A stretch of 64,000 nucleotides of DNA from positions 248,001 through 312,000 of the forward strand of contig NW_027476278.1 of the NCBI RefSeq assembly GCF_051020955.1. Direction: 5' to 3'. The translations under genes were made by a program, and so were the position numbers. The stretch is from Megalopta genalis. Taxonomy: Eukaryota > Arthropoda > Insecta > Hymenoptera > Halictidae. How positions within the stretch are numbered: position 1 is the first letter of the stretch; the number at the start of each line of letters is the position of its first letter. Positions 11,900-24,345 of this stretch are shown one piece after another. The notes under the pieces were generated by a model, which searched no databases, was not told where the DNA came from, and saw nothing but the letters and a program-made list of their open reading frames with translations.

Positions 11900-14800
11900 C
11901 TTCGAATCCATGCGAAACAAATGGTTTAGCCGCAAATACTTGTGATATACATGACTTAGCTTCAACAGCATGCGAAACAAACGAGTTAGCTTCAAATCCA
12001 TGCGAAACACATGATTTAGTTTCAAATCAATGCGAAGTAGGAGGCTTATCTTCGAATCCATGCGAAACAAATGGTTTAGCTTCAAATACTTGTGATATGC
12101 ATGATTTAGCTTCAACAGTATGCGAAACAAACGAGATAACTTCAAATCCATACGAAACACATGATTTAGCTTCAAATCAATGCGAAGTGGAAGGCTTATC
12201 TTCGAATCCATGCGAACGAAGAGTTTAGCTTCAAATACTTTTGATATACATGATTCAGCTTCAACTGCCTGCGAAACAAACGAGTTAGCTTCAAATCCAT
12301 GCGAAACACATGAATTAGCATCAAGTCAATGCGAAGTTGATGGCTTAGCTTCAAATCCATGCAAAACGAATGATTTAGCATCACATACTTGAAAATATAA
12401 GTGATATGGCTTCAAATGCAGGCGAAACAAACGAGTTAGCTTCAAACCCATGCTAAACACATGATTTAGCATCTAATCAATGCGAAGTAGGAGGCTATTC
12501 TTCGAATCCATGCGAAACAAATGATATAGCTTCAAATACTTGTGATATACATGATTTAGTTTCAACAGCATGCGAAACAAACGAGTTAGCTTCAAAGCCA
12601 TGCGAAACACATGATTTAGCATCTAATCAAAGCGAAGTAGAAGGCTGATTTTCGAATACATGCGAAGCAAATGGTTTAGCTTCAAATACTTGTGATATAC
12701 ATGATTTAGTTTCAACAGCATGCGAAACAAACGAGTTAGATTCAAATCCATGCGAAACACATGATTTAGAATCTAATCAATGCGAAGTAGAAGGCTGATC
12801 TTCGAATCCATGCGAAACAAATGGTTTAGCTTCAAATACTTGTGATACACTTGATTTAGCTTCAACAGCATGCGAAGCAAACGAGTTAGCTTCAAATCCA
12901 TGCGAACACATGATTTAGCTTCAAATCAATGCGAGGTAGGAGGCTTATCTTCGAATCCATGCGAAACAAATGGTTTAGCTTCAAATACTTGTGATATATA
13001 TGATTTAGCTTTAACAGCATGCGAAACAAACGAGGTAGCTTCAAATCCATGCGAACACATGATTTAGCTTCAAATCAATGCGAAGTAGGAGGCTTATCTT
13101 CGAATCCATGCGAAACATATGATATAGCTTCAAATACTTGTGATATACATGATTTAGCTTCAACAGCTTGCGAAACAAACGAGTTAGCTTCAAATCCATG
13201 CGAAACACATGATTTAGATTAAAATCAATGCGAAGTAGAAGGCTTATCTTCGAATCCATGCGAAACAAATGGTTTGGCTTCAAATACTTGTGATACATTT
13301 GATTTAGCTTCAACAGAATGCGAAACAAACGAGGTAGCTTCAAGTCCATGCGAACACATGATTTAGCTTCAAATCAATGCGAGGTGGGAGGCTTATCTTC
13401 GAATCCATGCGAAACAAATGGTTTAGCTTCAAATACTTGTGATATACATGACTTAGCTTCAACAGCATGCGAAACAAACGAGTTAGCTTCAAATCCATCC
13501 GAAACACATGATTTAGCTTCAAATCAATGCGAATTAGAAGGGTTATCTTCGAATCCATGCGAAACATATGATATAGCTACAAATACTTGTGATATACATG
13601 ATTTAGCTTCAACAGCTTGCGAAACAAACGAGTTAGCTTCAAATCCATGCGAAACACATGATTTAGATTAAAATCAATGCGAAGTAGAAGGCTTATCTTC
13701 GAATCCATGTGAAACAAATGGTTTAGCTTCAAATACTTGTGATATACATGATTTAGCTTTAACAGCATGCGGAACAAACGAGGTAGCTTCAAATCCATGC
13801 GAACACATGATTTAGCTTCAAATCAATGCGAAGTAGGAGGCTTATCTTCGAATCCATGCGAAACAAATGATATAGCTTCAAATACTTGTGATATGCATGA
13901 TTTAGTTTCAACAGCATGCGAAACAAACGAGTTAGCTTCAAATCCATGCGAAACACATGATTTAGCATCTAATCAATGCGAAGTAGAAGGCTGATCTTCG
14001 AATCCATGCGAAACAAATGGTTTAGCTTCAAATACTTGTGATACACTTGATTTAGCTTCAACAGCATGCGAAGCAAACGAGTTAGCTTCAAATCCATGCG
14101 AACACATGATTTAGCATCAAATCAAAGCGAAGTAGGAGGCTTATCTTCGAATCCATGCGAAACAAATGGTTTAGCTTCAAATACTTGTGATATACATGAT
14201 TTAGCTTCAACAGCATGCGAAACAAACGAGCTAGCTTCAAATCCATGCGAAACACATGATTTAGATTAAAATCACTGCGAAGTAGAAGGGTTACCTTCGA
14301 ATCCATGCGAAACAAATGGTTTAGCCGCAAATACTTGTGATATACATGATTCAGCTTCAACTGCATGCGAAACAAACGAGACAGCTTCAAATCCATGCGG
14401 AACACATGATTTAGCTTCAAATCAATGCGAAGTGGAAGGCTTATCTTCGAATCCATGCGAAACGAATAGTTTAGCTTCAAATACTTTTGATATACATGAT
14501 TCAGCTTCAACTGCCTGCGAAACAAACGAGTTAGCTTCAAATGCATGCGAAACACATGATTTAGCATCTAATCAAAGCGAAGTAGAAGGCTGATTTTCGA
14601 ATCCATGCGAAGCAAATGGTTTAGCTTCTAATACTTGTGATATACATGATTTAGTTTCAACAGCATGCGAAACAAACGAGTTAGCTTCAAATCCATGCGA
14701 AACACATGATTTAGTTTCAAATCAATGCGAAGTAGGAGGCTTATCTTCGAATCCATGCGAAACAAATGGTTTAGCTTCAAATACTTGTGATATGCATGAT

Positions 14801-16243
14801 TTAGCTTCAACAGTATGCGAAACAAACGAGTTAGCTTCAAATCCATGCGAAACACATGATTTAGATTAAAATCAATGCGAAGTAGAAGGTTTATTTTCGA
14901 ATCCATGCGAAACAAATGGTTTAGCTTCAAATACTTGTGATATACATGATTTAGCTTCAACAGCATGCGAAACAAACGAGCTAGCTTCAAATCCTTGCGA
15001 AACACATGATTTAGATTAAAATCACTGCGAAGTAGAAGGGTTACCTTCGAATCCATGCGAAACAAATGGTTTAGCCGCAAATACTTGTGATATACATGAC
15101 TTAGCTTCAACAGCATGCGAAACAAACGAGTTAGCTTCAAATCCATGCGAAACACATGATTTAGTTTCAAATCAATGCGAAGTAGGAGGCTTATCTTCGA
15201 ATCCATGCGAAACAAATGGTTTAGCTTCAAATACTTGTGATATGCATGATTTAGCTTCAACAGTATGCGAAACAAACGAGTTAGCTTCAAATCCATGCGA
15301 AACACATGATTTAGATTAAAATCAATGCGAAGTAGAAGGCTTATTTTCGAATCCATGCGAAACAAATGGTTTAGCTTCTAATACTTGTGATATACATGAT
15401 TTAGCTTCAACTGCATGCGAAACAAACGAGATAACTTCAAATCCATACGAAACACATGATTTAGCTTCAAATCAATGCGAAGTGGAAGGCTTATTTTCGA
15501 ATCCATGCGAACGAAGAGTTTAGCTTCAAATACTTTTGATATACATGATTCAGCTTCAACTGCCTGCGAAACAAACGAGTTAGCTTCAAATCCATGCGAA
15601 ACACATGAATTAGCATCAAGTCAATGCGAAGTTGATGGCTTAGCTTCAAATCCATGCAAAACGAATGATTTAGCTTCACATACTTGAAAATATAAGTGAT
15701 ATGGCTTCAAATGGATGCGAAACAAACGAGTTAGCTTCAAACCCATGCTAAACACATGATTTAGCATCTAATCAATGCGAAGTAGGAGGCTAATCTTCGA
15801 ATCCATGCGAAACAAATGATATAGCTTTAAATACTTGTGATATACATGATTTAGTTTCAACAGCATGCGAAACAAACGAGTTAGCTTCAAATCCATGCGA
15901 AACACATGATTTAGCATCTAATCAATGCGAAGTAGAAGGCTGTTCTTCGAAGCCATGCGAAACAAATGTTTTAGCTTCAAATACTTGTGATACACTTGAT
16001 TTAGCTTCAACAGCATGCGAAGCAAACGAGTTAGCTTCAAATCCATGCGAACACATGATTTAGCTTCAAATCAATGCGAAGTAGGAGGCTTATCTTCGAA
16101 TCCATGCGAAACAAATGGTTTAGCTTCAAATACTTGTGATATGCATGATTTAGCTTCAACAGTATGCGAAACAAACGAGATAACTTCAAATCCATACGAA
16201 ACACATGATTTAGTTTCAAATCAATGCGAAGTAGGAGGCTTAT
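11900..16243. repeat. 4,344-bp higher-order repeat, copy 1
   Basis: The block is followed directly by a second copy at offset 4,344. Shared rare variants include GCGAACGAAGAG (12,209 against 16,553), GCTATTCTTC, CATCCGAAAC, AAATGCATGCG and the spacer-like pair at 12,383 and 15,678 (copy 2: 16,727 and 20,022). 4,344 is 145 monomers less 6 bp, the shortfall coming from several 1-bp deletion variants net of insertions. No gene is seen. Confidence 0.88.
14628..15365 (-). other. 245-codon reverse open frame in the 4,344-bp repeat
   Basis: Reverse frame of VFRMDLKLTR-type decapeptides. An identical-looking copy lies at 18972-19709, and a shortened 215-codon relative at 24301-24948 in the third block. 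It is a by-product of duplicated repeat DNA; no domain is seen. Confidence 0.1.
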
Positions 16244-19200
16244 CTTCGAATCCATGCGAAACAAATGGTTTAGCCGCAAATACTTGTGATATACATGACT
16301 TAGCTTCAACAGCATGCGAAACAAACGAGTTAGCTTCAAATCCATGCGAAACACATGATTTAGTTTCAAATCAATGCGAAGTAGGAGGCTTATCTTCGAA
16401 TCCATGCGAAACAAATGGTTTAGCTTCAAATACTTGTGATATGCATGATTTAGCTTCAACAGTATGCGAAACAAACGAGATAACTTCAAATCCATACGAA
16501 ACACATGATTTAGCTTCAAATCAATGCGAAGTGGAAGGCTTATCTTCGAATCCATGCGAACGAAGAGTTTAGCTTCAAATACTTTTGATATACATGATTC
16601 AGCTTCAACTGCCTGCGAAACAAACGAGTTAGCTTCAAATCCATGCGAAACACATGAATTAGCATCAAGTCAATGCGAAGTTGATGGCTTAGCTTCAAAT
16701 CCATGCAAAACGAATGATTTAGCATCACATACTTGAAAATATAAGTGATATGGCTTCAAATGCAGGCGAAACAAACGAGTTAGCTTCAAACCCATGCTAA
16801 ACACATGATTTAGCATCTAATCAATGCGAAGTAGGAGGCTATTCTTCGAATCCATGCGAAACAAATGATATAGCTTCAAATACTTGTGATATACATGATT
16901 TAGTTTCAACAGCATGCGAAACAAACGAGTTAGCTTCAAAGCCATGCGAAACACATGATTTAGCATCTAATCAAAGCGAAGTAGAAGGCTGATTTTCGAA
17001 TACATGCGAAGCAAATGGTTTAGCTTCAAATACTTGTGATATACATGATTTAGTTTCAACAGCATGCGAAACAAACGAGTTAGATTCAAATCCATGCGAA
17101 ACACATGATTTAGAATCTAATCAATGCGAAGTAGAAGGCTGATCTTCGAATCCATGCGAAACAAATGGTTTAGCTTCAAATACTTGTGATACACTTGATT
17201 TAGCTTCAACAGCATGCGAAGCAAACGAGTTAGCTTCAAATCCATGCGAACACATGATTTAGCTTCAAATCAATGCGAGGTAGGAGGCTTATCTTCGAAT
17301 CCATGCGAAACAAATGGTTTAGCTTCAAATACTTGTGATATATATGATTTAGCTTTAACAGCATGCGAAACAAACGAGGTAGCTTCAAATCCATGCGAAC
17401 ACATGATTTAGCTTCAAATCAATGCGAAGTAGGAGGCTTATCTTCGAATCCATGCGAAACATATGATATAGCTTCAAATACTTGTGATATACATGATTTA
17501 GCTTCAACAGCTTGCGAAACAAACGAGTTAGCTTCAAATCCATGCGAAACACATGATTTAGATTAAAATCAATGCGAAGTAGAAGGCTTATCTTCGAATC
17601 CATGCGAAACAAATGGTTTGGCTTCAAATACTTGTGATACATTTGATTTAGCTTCAACAGAATGCGAAACAAACGAGGTAGCTTCAAGTCCATGCGAACA
17701 CATGATTTAGCTTCAAATCAATGCGAGGTGGGAGGCTTATCTTCGAATCCATGCGAAACAAATGGTTTAGCTTCAAATACTTGTGATATACATGACTTAG
17801 CTTCAACAGCATGCGAAACAAACGAGTTAGCTTCAAATCCATCCGAAACACATGATTTAGCTTCAAATCAATGCGAATTAGAAGGGTTATCTTCGAATCC
17901 ATGCGAAACATATGATATAGCTACAAATACTTGTGATATACATGATTTAGCTTCAACAGCTTGCGAAACAAACGAGTTAGCTTCAAATCCATGCGAAACA
18001 CATGATTTAGATTAAAATCAATGCGAAGTAGAAGGCTTATCTTCGAATCCATGTGAAACAAATGGTTTAGCTTCAAATACTTGTGATATACATGATTTAG
18101 CTTTAACAGCATGCGGAACAAACGAGGTAGCTTCAAATCCATGCGAACACATGATTTAGCTTCAAATCAATGCGAAGTAGGAGGCTTATCTTCGAATCCA
18201 TGCGAAACAAATGATATAGCTTCAAATACTTGTGATATGCATGATTTAGCTTCAACAGCATGCGAAACAAACGAGTTAGCTTCAAATCCATGCGAAACAC
18301 ATGATTTAGCATCTAATCAATGCGAAGTAGAAGGCTGATCTTCGAATCCATGCGAAACAAATGGTTTAGCTTCAAATACTTGTGATACACTTGATTTAGC
18401 TTCAACAGCATGCGAAGCAAACGAGTTAGCTTCAAATCCATGCGAACACATGATTTAGCATCAAATCAAAGCGAAGTAGGAGGCTTATCTTCGAATCCAT
18501 GCGAAACAAATGGTTTAGCTTCAAATACTTGTGATATACATGATTTAGCTTCAACAGCATGCGAAAAAAACGAGCTAGCTTCAAATCCATGCGAAACACA
18601 TGATTTAGATTAAAATCACTGCGAAGTAGAAGGGTTACCTTCGAATCCATGCGAAACAAATGGTTTAGCCGCAAATACTTGTGATATACATGATTCAGCT
18701 TCAACTGCATGCGAAACAAACGAGACAGCTTCAAATCCATGCGGAACACATGATTTAGCTTCAAATCAATGCGAAGTGGAAGGCTTATCTTCGAATCCAT
18801 GCGAAACGAATAGTTTAGCTTCAAATACTTTTGATATACATGATTCAGCTTCAACTGCCTGCGAAACAAACGAGTTAGCTTCAAATGCATGCGAAACACA
18901 TGATTTAGCATCTAATCAAAGCGAAGTAGAAGGCTGATTTTCGAATCCATGCGAAGCAAATGGTTTAGCTTCTAATACTTGTGATATACATGATTTAGTT
19001 TCAACAGCATGCGAAACAAACGAGTTAGCTTCAAATCCATGCGAAACACATGATTTAGTTTCAAATCAATGCGAAGTAGGAGGCTTATCTTCGAATCCAT
19101 GCGAAACAAATGGTTTAGCTTCAAATACTTGTGATATGCATGATTTAGCTTCAACAGTATGCGAAACAAACGAGTTAGCTTCAAATCCATGCGAAACACA

Positions 19201-20486
19201 TGATTTAGATTAAAATCAATGCGAAGTAGAAGGTTTATTTTCGAATCCATGCGAAACAAATGGTTTAGCTTCAAATACTTGTGATATACATGATTTAGCT
19301 TCAACAGCATGCGAAACAAACGAGCTAGCTTCAAATCCTTGCGAAACACATGATTTAGATTAAAATCACTGCGAAGTAGAAGGGTTACCTTCGAATCCAT
19401 GCGAAACAAATGGTTTAGCCGCAAATACTTGTGATATACATGACTTAGCTTCAACAGCATGCGAAACAAACGAGTTAGCTTCAAATCCATGCGAAACACA
19501 TGATTTAGTTTCAAATCAATGCGAAGTAGGAGGCTTATCTTCGAATCCATGCGAAACAAATGGTTTAGCTTCAAATACTTGTGATATGCATGATTTAGCT
19601 TCAACAGTATGCGAAACAAACGAGTTAGCTTCAAATCCATGCGAAACACATGATTTAGATTAAAATCAATGCGAAGTAGAAGGCTTATTTTCGAATCCAT
19701 GCGAAACAAATGGTTTAGCTTCTAATACTTGTGATATACATGATTTAGCTTCAACTGCATGCGAAACAAACGAGATAACTTCAAATCCATACGAAACACA
19801 TGATTTAGCTTCAAATCAATGCGAAGTGGAAGGCTTATTTTCGAATCCATGCGAACGAAGAGTTTAGCTTCAAATACTTTTGATATACATGATTCAGCTT
19901 CAACTGCCTGCGAAACAAACGAGTTAGCTTCAAATCCATGCGAAACACATGAATTAGCATCAAGTCAATGCGAAGTTGATGGCTTAGCTTCAAATCCATG
20001 CAAAACGAATGATTTAGCTTCACATACTTGAAAATATAAGTGATATGGCTTCAAATGGATGCGAAACAAACGAGTTAGCTTCAAACCCATGCTAAACACA
20101 TGATTTAGCATCTAATCAATGCGAAGTAGGAGGCTAATCTTCGAATCCATGCGAAACAAATGATATAGCTTTAAATACTTGTGATATACATGATTTAGTT
20201 TCAACAGCATGCGAAACAAACGAGTTAGCTTCAAATCCATGCGAAACACATGATTTAGCATCTAATCAATGCGAAGTAGAAGGCTGTTCTTCGAAGCCAT
20301 GCGAAACAAATGTTTTAGCTTCAAATACTTGTGATACACTTGATTTAGCTTCAACAGCATGCGAAGCAAACGAGTTAGCTTCAAATCCATGCGAACACAT
20401 GATTTAGCTTCAAATCAATGCGAAGTAGGAGGCTTATCTTCGAATCCATGCGAAACAAATGTTTTAGCTTCAAATACTTGTGATAT
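16244..20486. repeat. 4,344-bp higher-order repeat, copy 2
   Basis: Matches copy 1 with very few differences: TTAGCTTCA for TTAGTTTCA near 18,245, CGAAAAAAACG near 18,563, and GTTTTAG for GGTTTAG at 20,462. Correspondence stops near 20,487 (ATACAT against ATGCAT at 16,141). The last 1.4 kb also forms the start of the overlapping 5,239-bp duplication. Near-identity over more than 4 kb implies very recent unequal exchange, or an assembly duplication. Confidence 0.87.
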
Positions 20487-21425
20487 ACATGATTTAGCTT
20501 CAACAGCATGAGAAACGAACGAGTTAGCTTCAAATCCATGCGAAACACATGATTTAGCTTCAAATGAATGCGAAGTAGAAGGGTTACCTTCGAATCCATG
20601 CGAAACAAATGGTTTAGCCGCAAATACTTGTGATATACATGACTTAGCTTCAACAGCATGCGAAACGTACGAGTTAGCTTCAAATCCATGCGAAACACAT
20701 AATTTAGCTTCAAATCAATGCGAATTAGAAGGGTTATCTTCGAATTCATGCGAAACATATGATATAGCTTCAAATACTTGTGATATACATGATTTAGCTT
20801 CAACAAATGCTAAACAAACGAGTTAGCTTCAAGTCCAAACGAAAAACATGATTTAGTATCAAGTCAACGCGAAGTTGATGGCTTTGCTTCAAATCCATGC
20901 GAAACGAATGATTTAGCTTCACATACTTGTGAATATAAGTGATATAGCTTCAAATTCAGGCGAAACAAACGAGTTAGCTTCAAACCCATGCTAAACGCAC
21001 GATTTAGCATCTAATCATTGCGAAGTAGAAGGCTAATCTTCGAATCCATGCGAAACAAATGATATAGCTTCAAATACTTGTGATATACATGATTTAGCTT
21101 CAACAGCATGCGAAGCAAACGAGTTAGCTTCAAATCCATGCGAACACATGATTTAGCATCAAATCAATGCGAAGTAGGAGGCTTATCTTCCAATCCATGC
21201 GAAACAAATGGTTTAGGTTCAAATACTTGTGATATACATGATTTAGCTTCAACAGCATGCGAAACAAACGAGCTAGCTTCAAATCCATGTGAAACACATG
21301 ATTTAGCTTCAAATCAATGCGAAGTAGAAGGGTTACCATCGCATCCATGCGAAACAAATGGTTTAGCCGCAAATACTTGTGATATACATGACTTAGCTTT
21401 AACAGCATGCGAAACAAACGAGGTA

Positions 21426-22950
21426 GCTTCAAATCCATGCGAACACATGATTTAGCTTCAAATCAATGCGAGGTAGGAGGCTTATCTTCGAATCCATGCG
21501 AAACAAATGGTTTAGCTTCAAATACTTGTGATATATATGATTTAGCTTTAACAGCATGCGAAACAAACGAGGTAGCTTCAAATCCATGCGAACACATGAT
21601 TTAGCTTCAAATCAATGCGAAGTAGGAGGCTTATCTTCGAATCCATGCGAAACATATGATATAGCTTCAAATACTTGTGATATACATGATTTAGCTTCAA
21701 CAGCTTGCGAAACAAACGAGTTAGCTTCAAATCCATGCGAAACACATGATTTAGATTAAAATCAATGCGAAGTAGAAGGCTTATCTTCGAATCCATGCGA
21801 AACAAATGGTTTGGCTTCAAATACTTGTGATACATTTGATTTAGCTTCAACAGAATGCGAAACAAACGAGGTAGCTTCAAGTCCATGCGAACACATGATT
21901 TAGCTTCAAATCAATGCGAGGTGGGAGGCTTATCTTCGAATCCATGCGAAACAAATGGTTTAGCTTCAAATACTTGTGATATACATGACTTAGCTTCAAC
22001 AGCATGCGAAACAAACGAGTTAGCTTCAAATCCATCCGAAACACATGATTTAGCTTCAAATCAATGCGAATTAGAAGGGTTATCTTCGAATCCATGCGAA
22101 ACATATGATATAGCTACAAATACTTGTGATATACATGATTTAGCTTCAACAGCTTGCGAAACAAACGAGTTAGCTTCAAATCCATGCGAAACACATGATT
22201 TAGATTAAAATCAATGCGAAGTAGAAGGCTTATCTTCGAATCCATGTGAAACAAATGGTTTAGCTTCAAATACTTGTGATATACATGATTTAGCTTTAAC
22301 AGCATGCGGAACAAACGAGGTAGCTTCAAATCCATGCGAACACATGATTTAGCTTCAAATCAATGCGAAGTAGGAGGCTTATCTTCGAATCCATGCGAAA
22401 CAAATGATATAGCTTCAAATACTTGTGATATGCATGATTTAGCTTCAACAGCATGCGAAACAAACGAGTTAGCTTCAAATCCATGCGAAACACATGATTT
22501 AGCATCTAATCAATGCGAAGTAGAAGGCTGATCTTCGAATCCATGCGAAACAAATGGTTTAGCTTCAAATACTTGTGATACACTTGATTTAGCTTCAACA
22601 GCATGCGAAGCAAACGAGTTAGCTTCAAATCCATGCGAACACATGATTTAGCATCAAATCAAAGCGAAGTAGGAGGCTTATCTTCGAATCCATGCGAAAC
22701 AAATGGTTTAGCTTCAAATACTTGTGATATACATGATTTAGCTTCAACAGCATGCGAAACAAACGAGCTAGCTTCAAATCCATGCGAAACACATGATTTA
22801 GATTAAAATCACTGCGAAGTAGAAGGGTTACCTTCGAATCCATGCGAAACAAATGGTTTAGCCGCAAATACTTGTGATATACATGATTCAGCTTCAACTG
22901 CATGCGAAACAAACGAGACAGCTTCAAATCCATGCGGAACACATGATTTA
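21426..22950. repeat. Third copy of the 12,889-14,413 block
   Basis: At offset 8,537 this repeats 12,889-14,413 (whose second copy is 17,233-18,757), including GAGGTGGGAGG, CATCCGAAAC, CATATGATATAGCTAC and GCGGAACAAACG. It ends at the GCGGAACACATGATTTA junction, where the sequence restarts from a point 748 bp earlier. The three copies show that one source block took part in at least two duplication events. Confidence 0.82.
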
Positions 22951-23937
22951 GATTAAAATCAATGCGAAGTAGAAGGCTTATCTTCGAATCCATGTGAAAC
23001 AAATGGTTTAGCTTCAAATACTTGTGATATACATGATTTAGCTTTAACAGCATGCGGAACAAACGAGGTAGCTTCAAATCCATGCGAACACATGATTTAG
23101 CTTCAAATCAATGCGAAGTAGGAGGCTTATCTTCGAATCCATGCGAAACAAATGATATAGCTTCAAATACTTGTGATATGCATGATTTAGCTTCAACAGC
23201 ATGCGAAACAAACGAGTTAGCTTCAAATCCATGCGAAACACATGATTTAGCATCTAATCAATGCGAAGTAGAAGGCTGATCTTCGAATCCATGCGAAACA
23301 AATGGTTTAGCTTCAAATACTTGTGATACACTTGATTTAGCTTCAACAGCATGCGAAGCAAACGAGTTAGCTTCAAATCCATGCGAACACATGATTTAGC
23401 ATCAAATCAAAGCGAAGTAGGAGGCTTATCTTCGAATCCATGCGAAACAAATGGTTTAGCTTCAAATACTTGTGATATACATGATTTAGCTTTAACAGCA
23501 TGCGGAACAAACGAGGTAGCTTCAAATCCATGCGAACACATGATTTAGCTTCAAATCAATGCGAAGTAGGAGGCTTATCTTCGAATCCATGCGAAACAAA
23601 TGATATAGCTTCAAATACTTGTGATATGCATGATTTAGCTTCAACAGCATGCGAAACAAACGAGTTAGCTTCAAATCCATGCGAAACACATGATTTAGCA
23701 TCTAATCAATGCGAAGTAGAAGGCTGATCTTCGAATCCATGCGAAACAAATGGTTTAGCTTCAAATACTTGTGATACACTTGATTTAGCTTCAACAGCAT
23801 GCGAAGCAAACGAGTTAGCTTCAAATCCATGCGAACACATGATTTAGCATCAAATCAAAGCGAAGTAGGAGGCTTATCTTCGAATCCATGCGAAACAAAT
23901 GGTTTAGCTTCAAATACTTGTGATATACATGATTTAG
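22203..23937. repeat. Local 748-bp and 448-bp nested amplification
   Basis: 22,203-22,742 recurs at 22,951-23,490 (offset 748), and 23,043-23,490 recurs at 23,491-23,937 (offset 448). Compared with the 12.9-14.6 kb version this adds 1,196 bp, which is exactly 748 + 448. Each extra copy starts inside a monomer and stays in register with the 150-bp unit, give or take the 1-bp deletion variant. Unequal exchange within one array copy would produce this. Confidence 0.8.
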
Positions 23938-24345
23938 CTTCAACAGCATGCGAAACAAACGAGCTAGCTTCAAATCCATGCGAAACACATGATTTAGATT
24001 AAAATCACTGCGAAGTAGAAGGGTTACCTTCGAATCCATGCGAAACAAATGGTTTAGCCGCAAATACTTGTGATATACATGATTCAGCTTCAACTGCATG
24101 CGAAACAAACGAGACAGCTTCAAATCCATGCGGAACACATGATTTAGCTTCAAATCAATGCGAAGTGGAAGGCTTATCTTCGAATCCATGCGAAACGAAT
24201 AGTTTAGCTTCAAATACTTTTGATATACATGATTCAGCTTCAACTGCCTGCGAAACAAACGAGTTAGCTTCAAATGCATGCGAAACACATGATTTAGCAT
24301 CTAATCAAAGCGAAGTAGAAGGCTGATTTTCGAATCCATGCGAAG

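Larger units (their letters stand above)
19107..24345. repeat. 5,239-bp higher-order repeat, copy 1 (overlaps the 4,344-bp repeat)
   Basis: Sequence from 19,107 reappears from 24,346 at offset 5,239. Spacer-like elements at 20,022 and 20,921 pair with 25,261 and 26,160. The rare variants AACAAATGCTAAAC, GAATTCATGCG and TTAGGTTCAAAT also pair. The inner part contains a third copy of 12,889-14,413 and a local 748/448-bp amplification, both annotated separately. No gene is seen. Confidence 0.82.
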
